From assembly GCF_902825225.1 (NCBI RefSeq), contig NZ_CADEAK010000011.1, forward strand, positions 1 through 53,437: DNA of 53,437 nt. Direction: 5' to 3'. Within the stretch, counting starts at the first letter, position 1, and each line of letters opens with the position of its first letter. The translations under genes were made by a program, and so were the position numbers. The notes beneath the pieces are model-generated. The model made no database searches. It worked only from the letters and a program-made list of their open reading frames with translations, and was not told where the DNA came from. This document shows, piece after piece, positions 1 to 7,800 of this stretch. The stretch is from Bartonella vinsonii subsp. berkhoffii ATCC 51672 (lineage in GTDB: Bacteria; Pseudomonadota; Alphaproteobacteria; Rhizobiales; Rhizobiaceae).

Positions 1-1
1 T

Positions 2-397
2 AATCCCTACCGTGGTGCACGGTTTAACTCTTTCAAACTTGAAGGGTTCTTAAAGCTGATTTACCGGCGTTTATCAAATGTGACCATTGAACATTTAGAC
101 TGGTTTGATTTTATTAGGCGTTATGACCGGCCAATGACCTTGTTTTACCTTGATCCACCTTATTTTGGCGTTGAGAATTGCTATGGCAAAGATTTGTTTA
201 AACGAGAGGATTACCAGAAAATGTCCACACTGCTTGCCCAATTAAAGGGAAAGTTTGTTCTGTCTCTCAATGATGTGCCAGAGATCCGAAAAACCTTTAG
301 CCAATTTAAACTAAAAGAGGTGAATACATCTTATACATGTGGATCAAATAATCCGATGCTGGCTCAAGAGTTGATCATCTCAAATTGCGATCTTTAG
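2..397 (+). CDS. D12-class adenine-specific DNA methyltransferase, 3' part (phage type)
   Basis: The reading frame is open from base 2, so the gene enters from outside the window and only about 131 C-terminal residues are seen. The catalytic N6-adenine methyltransferase motif DPPY lies in the stretch FYLDPPYFG (about base 146). It is followed by a region rich in KREDYQKM and a conserved LSLNDVPEIRK segment, as in Dam/D12 (MethyltransfD12) enzymes carried by prophages. The N-terminal AdoMet-binding FxGG motif would be upstream. A GTG at base 80 is not the true start, because homologous sequence continues before it. The gene ends close to a tRNA-Gln, a common prophage integration site, so it is probably a prophage gene. 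Confident in family; host role unknown. Confidence 0.85.
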   Translation, partial: NPYRGARFNSFKLEGFLKLIYRRLSNVTIEHLDWFDFIRRYDRPMTLFYLDPPYFGVENCYGKDLFKREDYQKMSTLLAQLKGKFVLSLNDVPEIRKTFSQFKLKEVNTSYTCGSNNPMLAQELIISNCDL

Positions 398-625
398 GAA
401 AAGAAAAAAAGATTCATGAAAGGGGGCTTTAAATGACCTTTGAAAGGTCTTTGAAGACCCTTTGAGAACCCTTTGAAAAAATGAAAATCCTTTGAAAAGG
501 AGGTCATTTTTACAAAATATGATGCGAATGAGACAAAATTTGCTGGTCTCTGCATGCATATCTTACAGATTTTAGCTGTCAAATAATGGGATTGATGGAA
601 AAGATGAAGCATCTCAAATTGCGAT
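376..625. repeat. 16-bp direct repeat flanking a CTTTGAAA-rich spacer
   Basis: The 16-base word catctcaaattgcgat occurs at 376-391 (the last codons of the methylase) and again at 610-625. Between the copies the word ctttgaaa and close variants recur, and gacctttgaaaggtc at 435-449 is a perfect palindrome (6-bp arms, 3-nt centre). This looks like a small duplication of the methylase 3' end with low-complexity expansion between the copies. No gene is recognisable at 398-765. Confidence 0.6.
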
Positions 626-738
626 TCCTGAGCAGAGCAAAATAAGGCTCATAAAAGCAACTCTAAATGATCCTTCAAAACCTCTTTGAAAAAAATAAAT
701 TGGTACAAAACCTACTGTCAAATTATACAAAACCTGCT

Positions 739-765
739 GGCAAGCTACATACAGGCAAGCTACAT
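739..765. repeat. 12-bp direct repeat abutting tRNA-Gln 3' end
   Basis: The word ggcaagctacat is present at 739-750 and again at 754-765, directly beside the 3' end of the tRNA gene. It may be a scar of integration or excision at the tRNA, but no integrase or matching att copy is visible in the window. Confidence 0.4.
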
Positions 766-839
766 TGGCTGGGGAACCTGGATTCGAACCAAGATTGACG
801 GAGTCAGAGTCCGCTGTTCTACCATTAAACTATTCCCCA
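766..839 (-). tRNA. tRNA-Gln (anticodon CUG)
   Basis: On the minus strand a complete cloverleaf reads from TGGGGAAT (5' acceptor) to ATTCCCCA with encoded CCA. The T arm carries GGTTCGAATCC. The anticodon stem GCGGA/TCCGT encloses the loop CTCTGAC, giving anticodon CTG, which reads glutamine CAG codons. The D arm contains AATGGTAGAAC. Length is 74 nt including CCA. It sits between the phage-type methylase and the siderophore importer and could have served as an integration site. Confidence 0.95.
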
Positions 840-931
840 GAAGGGTGGATATCGCCATTCTTAGCAGATTTTAGAGTGTAGGCAAGCGTAAAAATGGGTC
901 TTTATGATGATTGATAAGTGAGAGGAATTTA

Positions 932-1687
932 TCAATAATAAAGGGCGATAGGTACGCCATGAATTGTTTTGATTCGAATATCAACATCGTAAATGTCTTG
1001 AAGAATTTCTGGCTGCATAATTTCTTTAGGTGTTCCACAATAAGCTACTTTCCCATTTTTGAGTGCTACGATCATATCTGAATAAGATGATGCGAAATTG
1101 ATATCATGCATAACAATAAGAATGGTTTTTTTGAGTTCATCAGCTATACGGCGTAATTGCTTCATCATGGAAACAGAGTGTTTCATATCTAAATTGTTTA
1201 AGGGTTCATCTAACAAAAGATAATCGGTATTTTGACAGATAACCATTGCAATAAAAGCCCGTTGGCGTTGTCCACCTGAAAGTTCATCCAAAAAGCGGTC
1301 TTTGAGATCTTGTAAGCCGAAATATCTAATTGCACTGTCAATGAATTGTTTATCTTCATGATTATACCAGCCTTTTGAGTAAGGGTAGCGTCCGAAACTT
1401 ACTAAATCGTACACGGTTAAACGAAAGGACAGGGGATTATCTTGACGCAGGATTGAAAGTTTTTGCGCCAAAACATCGTGGGGCATTTTATCAATATCAA
1501 AGCCGTCAATATGAATTGATCCTTTGTGATGCGGTAAAAGACGCCGTATCAACATTAAAAGAGTTGATTTGCCAGAACCATTGGGACCAATGAGAGAAAT
1601 AATCCCCCCTTTGGGGAGATGAAGACATAAATCATCAAGAATCAATCTCGCTCCGTAAGTCTTGGAAAGATGATTGATTTCAATCAT
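932..1687 (-). CDS. Ferric-siderophore ABC transporter ATP-binding protein
   Basis: ATPase of 251 aa that powers uptake of an iron chelate across the inner membrane. Walker A GPNGSGKST is at residues 34-42, the ABC signature LSGGQRQR lies mid-protein, Walker B is LLLDEP, and the switch histidine is in VMHD. The sequence resembles the FepC/YclP/CeuD branch of siderophore ATPases. I chose the ATG at 1687 because it overlaps the upstream permease stop as ATGA; an in-frame upstream start at 1735 would lie inside the permease gene. It is the last gene of a four-gene operon. No clear terminator is visible below 932. The chelate specificity (catecholate, citrate or other) cannot be read from sequence. 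Confidence 0.9.
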   Translation of the reverse strand: MIEINHLSKTYGARLILDDLCLHLPKGGIISLIGPNGSGKSTLLMLIRRLLPHHKGSIHIDGFDIDKMPHDVLAQKLSILRQDNPLSFRLTVYDLVSFGRYPYSKGWYNHEDKQFIDSAIRYFGLQDLKDRFLDELSGGQRQRAFIAMVICQNTDYLLLDEPLNNLDMKHSVSMMKQLRRIADELKKTILIVMHDINFASSYSDMIVALKNGKVAYCGTPKEIMQPEILQDIYDVDIRIKTIHGVPIALYY

Positions 1688-2634
1688 TTTAGTTTTCCCT
1701 TCATCAATAACATTAAGAAAACAGTTCCACCACAAAATTCAATAATGAAACTCAACCGTCCTGCCATATGAAAAATTTGTTCTAAAATAAATTGTCCACC
1801 AACCAAACAAATGATAGCCAATAATATGGCAATTGGCATAACAACACAGTGTTTTGCCTGAGGAGCAAGTTCATAGGAAAGGTTGGCAACTAACAGTCCA
1901 AAAAAGGTGACGGGTCCTACTAATGTTGTAGAAATGGAGACGAAAATGGAAACAAATATAAGAATAGCTATGGCATTTTTGTGATAATCAACTCCAAGAT
2001 TGAGTGCGTTTTTGCGTCCTAGAGCAAGAATGTCCAGAAGGTGACGTGAACGCCAGCCAATCAGACTGACAATGAAGACAATAATTGAGGCAAAGCTTAT
2101 GAGTGATGTATTAAATTTATTAAAATTTGCAAACATGATGTCTGTTAAATTCATCATTTGATCTGGATTTAACTGCAATTGCATGAACATGCGTAGACTG
2201 AAAAAAAAACCACCTAAAATAACACCAATCAAGAGGGTTAAATGAAGGCCTTTTAGACTGTCTGAAAAGAGCCAGTGAAAAAGGCTTATTGAAAAGAGAA
2301 CGAGAATGAATGCTTCAAAAATGAGCTGTCCTTCTTCATTTAAAAACGGCAAAGAAAGAGAGCCTAAAAAATACATCGTGACAGTTTTGATTAAAATATA
2401 AAGTTGATCAAATCCCATAATAGAAGGCGTAAGAAGACGATTGTTAACAACCGTTTGAAATAAAATGGTAGAAACAGTAATTGCATAGGCAATAAGCAAA
2501 AGAGAGATAAGTTTTGTGAGACGAAGTGACCACGTATAGATGTTGACATTCCATGTCATATAAAGACTGATTACAGTACACGCCATTACGATAAGCGTTG
2601 TTAAGACGAGGGTTGTTGCTTTCTTTTTATCCAA
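1684..2634 (-). CDS. FecCD-family siderophore ABC transporter permease (second subunit)
   Basis: Very hydrophobic 316-aa inner-membrane protein with many membrane segments, in the FecCD/BtuC family and closest in character to the FatC/CeuC/YclO subunits of catecholate-type importers. The conserved VGPVTFFGLLVANL loop, the coupling region of FecCD permeases, is present near residue 240. It overlaps the preceding permease by 8 nt and the ATPase by 4 nt, so translation is probably coupled. It would form a heterodimer with the permease at 2627-3589. Confidence 0.88.
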   Translation of the reverse strand: MDKKKATTLVLTTLIVMACTVISLYMTWNVNIYTWSLRLTKLISLLLIAYAITVSTILFQTVVNNRLLTPSIMGFDQLYILIKTVTMYFLGSLSLPFLNEEGQLIFEAFILVLFSISLFHWLFSDSLKGLHLTLLIGVILGGFFFSLRMFMQLQLNPDQMMNLTDIMFANFNKFNTSLISFASIIVFIVSLIGWRSRHLLDILALGRKNALNLGVDYHKNAIAILIFVSIFVSISTTLVGPVTFFGLLVANLSYELAPQAKHCVVMPIAILLAIICLVGGQFILEQIFHMAGRLSFIIEFCGGTVFLMLLMKGKLK

Positions 2635-3589
2635 GACGCTTTCTCCAGCGTAAAAGCAGTATCATAAAAATAAAACTCCCAATAATTCCCATCATGGTGC
2701 TAATGGGTATTTCAAGAGAAGGATGAATGATTCGTCCCAAAAGATCACAGATCAAGACTGATCCTGCTCCGCTGATTGCTACCCAAGGAGCCGTATAGCG
2801 CATATTGTCACCCATGAAATTTGCAACAAGATTGGGAATAATCAGTCCAACGAAAGGAATTCGACCAATTGTACAGACAACAACGGCGGTAATGGACGCA
2901 ACAATAAAAAGACCAAAGAACATAACAGTACGATAATTTAGTCCAAGATTGTTGGTTAAATCTTCTCCCAGACCAGCTACTGTAAAACGATCAGCAGTCA
3001 AATAAGCAAGGATGCAAAGAGGAAGAGAGAACCATAAAATTTCATATTTTCCCTCAAGAATCATTGCAAAACTGCCAAATAAATAAGCTTGAAGGGAGGG
3101 GAGCAGCATTTCATGATCAGCAATAGCGTTGGTTAAGGAACCAATCACATATCCCAGCATAATTCCTGTAAGCGGTACAATAAGGCCAGATTTTAGAGGA
3201 ATTTGGCGCAATAAAAACATAAAAAGGAGTGCTCCAGTCATAGCAAAAATTGTAGCGATAATCATTTTTCCCAGCACAGGGATATCGGGCAAGAAAATCA
3301 TCACAAAAAGAATGCCGAGAGAAGCTGATTCAACAGTTCCAGCGGTTGATGGTTCAACAAAACGGTTGCGTGCAAGCAACTGCATAATCATGCCTGAAAG
3401 AGCAAGGGCCGCGCCTACCAAAAGGACTGCAATTGTACGGGGAAGGCGAGTTTGCCAGAAAATAAGCCAAGCATGTGAATCGTTTGATAATAAATCAGAA
3501 GGTGTTACATCTGAATAGCCAACAAAAATACTAAGAATAGACAATGAGGCAAGGACTGTTATAGCTATCCAATAATTTTTCACGTTCAA
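2627..3589 (-). CDS. FecCD-family siderophore ABC transporter permease (first subunit)
   Basis: Polytopic 320-aa inner-membrane protein. The FecCD hallmarks RLPRTIAVLLVGAALALSG (near residue 48) and GRIPFVGLIIPNLVA (near residue 240) are both visible. It resembles FatD/CeuB/YclN. Together with the next permease it builds the transmembrane channel of the importer. It lies 75 nt after the binding-protein gene, and that gap carries a hairpin with a T-run that should reduce read-through into this gene. Confidence 0.9.
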   Translation of the reverse strand: MNVKNYWIAITVLASLSILSIFVGYSDVTPSDLLSNDSHAWLIFWQTRLPRTIAVLLVGAALALSGMIMQLLARNRFVEPSTAGTVESASLGILFVMIFLPDIPVLGKMIIATIFAMTGALLFMFLLRQIPLKSGLIVPLTGIMLGYVIGSLTNAIADHEMLLPSLQAYLFGSFAMILEGKYEILWFSLPLCILAYLTADRFTVAGLGEDLTNNLGLNYRTVMFFGLFIVASITAVVVCTIGRIPFVGLIIPNLVANFMGDNMRYTAPWVAISGAGSVLICDLLGRIIHPSLEIPISTMMGIIGSFIFMILLLRWRKRLG

Positions 3590-3601
3590 TTATTTTCCAA
3601 C

Positions 3602-3635
3602 AAAAAAGCAAAGGCTTCTTAAAGATAGCCTTTGC
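3602..3635 (-). terminator. Intergenic hairpin/attenuator between binding protein and permease genes
   Basis: Perfect 9-bp arms gcaaaggct (3608-3616) and agcctttgc (3627-3635) enclose a 10-nt loop. On the minus strand the hairpin is followed by TTTTTT. Its place inside the operon fits a partial terminator that keeps binding-protein mRNA more abundant than permease mRNA, a known arrangement in ABC importer operons. That use is inferred. Confidence 0.75.
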
Positions 3636-3664
3636 TCTTAAATTTTATTTTTATGACAAGCAAG

Positions 3665-4615
3665 TTATTTTTGTGCTTCTTTGTCTTTTGTAAAGGCTTC
3701 ATTGATTTGTTGTGCAGCTTCGTTAAGTCCCGTTAAACCACCACTAGCACAGTACCAGCTCCAAGAATCCAGATAAATGATTTGGTTTTGTTTTCCAGCT
3801 TTTGTACGGTGAACAAGCTCATTGTCGAGCAATTGTGCTGCAGATTGTCCTTCTCGTCCAATTGCTGCATCTCGGTCAATGACCAACAACCAATCAGGAT
3901 TGGTTTCAAGGATAAATTCAGGGGAAATGAGTTGTCCATGTTTTTGCACGGTCAGTTTATCCGTTGCAGGGGCAATTCCAAATGCGGAATGGAAAATATC
4001 AAAACGTGACTTTTGACCCAAGGCGCTGATTTTTCCACCAGAAGTCATAAGTATAAGCGTTGTACCTTTTCCTTGTGTATTTTTGCGAACTTCTGCTAAA
4101 GTTTCATCGAGTTTGGCAATTTCTTTTTCGGCTTCCTTTTCTTTGCCAAAAACTTTTCCAAGGATAGACACATTCCGCTTAATATCCTCAAGAGAGGTTT
4201 CGTTTCCTACTGTGAGGTCAATCGTTGGAGCGATTTTAGACAAATCTTTATATTTGGCTTGAGTCCGAGAGGAAATAATAATCAAATCGGGTTTAAGGGT
4301 AGCAATTTTTTCATAATCCGGTTCAAAAAGAGACCCAATTTTTTCATATTCTGCACCGTCAAATTGTTGCAAATACACAGGTTTTTTTCCTTCAGGAACA
4401 CCGGCAACGGCTTTGATGCCAAGATGGTTCATATTATCAAGCGTTGCAAGATCAAATACAACAACCTTTTTAGGAGAGATGGGAACAGAGGTTGTGCCTG
4501 AAACATGATTGACGGTTATATTGGCATCGATGCTCGTATTTGCCCATGAAAATGTTGTAAAGCTCATCACAACAATCAAGATGGCAACTGCCCATTTTAA
4601 ATATTTGGTTATCAT
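3665..4615 (-). CDS. Siderophore-binding periplasmic protein of an ABC importer
   Basis: 316-aa periplasmic binding protein that should capture a ferric chelate and hand it to the FecCD permeases. An N-terminal signal peptide (hydrophobic ILIVVMSFTTFSWA) is followed by a cluster-8 binding fold. Visible features are KKVVVFDLATLDNM, KPDLIIIS and GKISALGQKSRFD, as in FatB/YclQ/CeuE proteins. No lipobox cysteine is seen, so it is probably soluble in the periplasm. The ATG at 4615 follows an AAAGGATGA ribosome site. First gene of the operon, transcribed away from the autotransporter at 4810. Confidence 0.88.
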   Translation of the reverse strand: MITKYLKWAVAILIVVMSFTTFSWANTSIDANITVNHVSGTTSVPISPKKVVVFDLATLDNMNHLGIKAVAGVPEGKKPVYLQQFDGAEYEKIGSLFEPDYEKIATLKPDLIIISSRTQAKYKDLSKIAPTIDLTVGNETSLEDIKRNVSILGKVFGKEKEAEKEIAKLDETLAEVRKNTQGKGTTLILMTSGGKISALGQKSRFDIFHSAFGIAPATDKLTVQKHGQLISPEFILETNPDWLLVIDRDAAIGREGQSAAQLLDNELVHRTKAGKQNQIIYLDSWSWYCASGGLTGLNEAAQQINEAFTKDKEAQK

Positions 4616-4706
4616 TATTTCATCCTTTTCTCAAAATTATAAAGAAATTATCCATTTTAAAAACGTAACTTAGGCATTTTTATGTAAAAAATAACAAATT
4701 AATTTA

Positions 4707-4791
4707 TTACATTATGTTGTAAAGCAGGTCAATGTATGTTACAAATTGGATATTTATCTCTTTTCACTCAATTCTAGTACTTTTACAACAT
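4707..4791. promoter_or_regulatory. Divergent regulatory region with paired inverted words
   Basis: The 194-bp gap between two divergent genes (importer and autotransporter) holds TTACA-N6-TGTAA at 4707-4722. It also holds a perfect 10-bp inverted pair, atgttgtaaa at 4714-4723 and tttacaacat at 4782-4791. These could be operator halves for a shared regulator such as an iron regulator (RirA, Irr or Fur type). The regulator is a guess; the symmetry is visible. Confidence 0.4.
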
Positions 4792-4809
4792 ATTTGGAAA
4801 GTTTAACAT

Positions 4810-7800
4810 ATGATTAATGTATTTAAAAATCGTACGCGTTTGTGCGCTGTAACAACAAGCGTTTTCTTCTTTTTACAAGGTGTAGATGCTTCTATGGGTA
4901 CGAATGGTATTGCACGAGTTGATTCTGAAGTAGGGCAGCAGTCTTGTGATAGTGGATATCAGTCTTATAAAAGTACTCTTTTCTGTTTAGATGGTGAAAA
5001 ACATACAATAAAACGGGGGAATTTTTCTGTAGAGAATCCTGGCGGTAATGCTATAATTACATTGGGAAGGCTTGTGGCGGTGGGGAAAACGGTGGCAGTG
5101 GACACAAAAGCGAATAATTTTATTACGCAGAGTTTTATAGTGCAGGATTTTAGCGATTTAACAAAAAGCTTCGATAGAGTCTCTGATAATAGTATAGAGG
5201 ATAAAGGTATAGCTTTTATAACTGAAAATGATATGAATTTTTCAGCTATGCAGTTTCGAACGACAACTGTTAAAGTTTCTGATTCGGTTATTATAGGGTC
5301 GGCTAATTTTAAAAATCATAGTACAGAAGATTATGAAGAAGATCATAATGGGGTCAATCATTTTTCTTCTCCGGGTTATGGGAGTGCTGTATTTGCAGCA
5401 ATGAATGGAGTGGTTGAGTTAGAACGTACAAATATTAGAGGGGTTACTGTTGGGATTGAGACACAAATAGGGGGAAAGTCCATTATGAAAGATGCACACA
5501 TCCTGCGTTCTTGGGGGGGGGTCTTAGCTTTCTCTGATTCTTCTGTTGTTTTGGAAAATGTAGTTGTTGGTACGAATCGTTTTGGTCTTTATGGTTATGG
5601 GGGTGGAATAACAATGAAATCTGGGTCAATCATGATTGAAGAAGGTGGAGTTGGGGTCATTTCAGAAAATAATAGCACGGTTGTGTTAAAAAATGTTGCA
5701 ATTAAGGGTAGAGAAAAAGAATTGAGAAAAGCAGATGCTGCTCAAGAAAGTGGGGTTGAATCAATTGGAGATACAATGTTTGAGAGTACCGGATTACTGT
5801 CAAATGGAGGGTTTATTGCCTTTGATAATGGAACTTTTAATGATTCTAATACCATTTTCTTGAGGGTTCGGGATAATTTCCTTAATACTGATTCTGCCAT
5901 TAGTCAGATTTCTAGGTTTGTTTCCGTTTCTAGTGTGGATGGTGATAAAAGTGAACCTCAGCTTACTGGTTTTTCTGATGTTGTGTCCACTATGCAATAC
6001 GTTTCAGACAATTTGAATCAAAATTCCAGTAGTGATTGGAGGAAGCGTCCTTGGAATGAGCGTGCTTGGAAGTTGAGCGCTAGCATGAAAAAATCAAATA
6101 TTGACGTAAAAGGTCGGGGGTCGTCTGGTATATATTTTGGAGAGGCAGTAGAAAAAAAAGAAAATGAAGCAGCAAAACAGGGCGCGCGCGTAGTTTTTTT
6201 GGAAGGGACTACTTTAAACGTTCCAGATGGTGTAGCTGCTCATAGTAATAATATGAATGGCTATATTGTTTTAGGAAAAAAGTCAAGGCTGTCCGGGGAC
6301 ATGCTTTTGAAAGTTGAACCTAATTCTACGATGTCGGTTTTCGCTCATGATTCTACATTAATAGGTGGGGTTAGCTTAGCTTCGGATGCTAGGGCTGAGC
6401 TTTTTTTATCTGGTAAATCAATGTGGGGTTTAACGAAGAGTAAACATAACAATTTGGATAAAGGTCAAGATGATTCATATCCTGATTGTAAAGATTCATG
6501 TATATCGTTTGTACATTTTGCAGATAGTTCTATTAAGTTCTATGCCCCAAAAAACGGTGAAGATTATCAAACGCTTCGTGTTGGAAAGGGAAGTGGAACA
6601 GTTTACATTGCTAACGGAGATTCTGGTATTTACTTTAATGCGCGTATAGCTTCATCCGATTCTGGTGCTGTGCTAAAGTCTGATCAGCTTTTAATTTATG
6701 GTAATGTTTCTGGAACAACTAAGGTATATGTAAATGAAGCTGTCAACAGAACAAGAACTGATGATAGAGTAAGTATAAGTGAAAATGATAAATACCATAG
6801 TGTTTCAATTATTCAGGTTCATGGAACGGCAACAAAAGATTCTTTTAAACTGGGTGGTGGATATATTACGATACCAGGTTCGCCTTATCAGTATACCCTT
6901 CGTGCTTATAGTCCACAAGAAACGCAAGATTTTGGGTATGGACAGTATTTTGCTAACCGCTTTGAAAATGGGAAGAAAAATGAAGAGGTATGGGATTTCC
7001 GTTTGGAAAATAAATTAGAAAATGAACATGTGCTTTCTTTGGGTGCAGGTGTAAATAAGCTTTTCAAAAATGAGCTTTCTGTTAAGGCTACTCCTTCTTC
7101 CGGTGAAACTTCTACTGTTCCTGCTAGATTTTCCCATATTTGTAGCAATTCGGAGGATGAAGAAATAATTGTTACAAGTTTTACATATGAGGGGAGAACT
7201 TTTGATTGTTCTAAATATGTAAAGGAAGGTGATGAATCTACTATTACATCTGGTACATCTACTTTGTCCGTTACACCTTCTGTTGTTTCTACTCTATCTA
7301 GCGGTTCTGCTTCCATTAATTCTGACGTATCTGGAGATTCTTTGAAAGTTATTCGTCTTTCTTCTAAGTCATTGTCTAGATCTGAAGAAGATGATGAGAT
7401 TAACATGGCTTTACCTTCTACGGATTCTGCTACATTTGAGAACTCTGAGACTTCTGAAATAGATGGGGTTTCCTCGAAATTAGATTCTTCCTCTGTTGGT
7501 TCTAATGTATCTCAGAATTCTGCACCTGTAGGACGTATTCTACTATTTAAGGGGCCTGCACCTATAATTTCATCTGCTGCTACTGTGCAGCCCGCTGTTC
7601 CTGCAACGCCTGCTGTTTTTGAGGTATCTACTGTTGCTGAAAACGTTGTTTCTTCTGAGTGTGATAATACGGAGCGGAATGGTGCGAGGGAGTCGCAAAT
7701 TTCTTATTCGTGTAGTGATGGAAAGCCACATACCAAGAAAAATCCTACACTAAGGGCAAATAATAACACTCAGCATTCTGTGCGTGCAAAGAACAAGAAT

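Noticed and set aside
3129-3518. 129-codon plus-strand frame inside the FecCD permease
   Set aside because: Opposite-strand shadow of a well-supported permease gene.
6906-7406. 166-codon minus-strand frame inside autotransporter 1
   Set aside because: Shadow of the Ser/Thr-rich linker, whose codons rarely give stops on the opposite strand.
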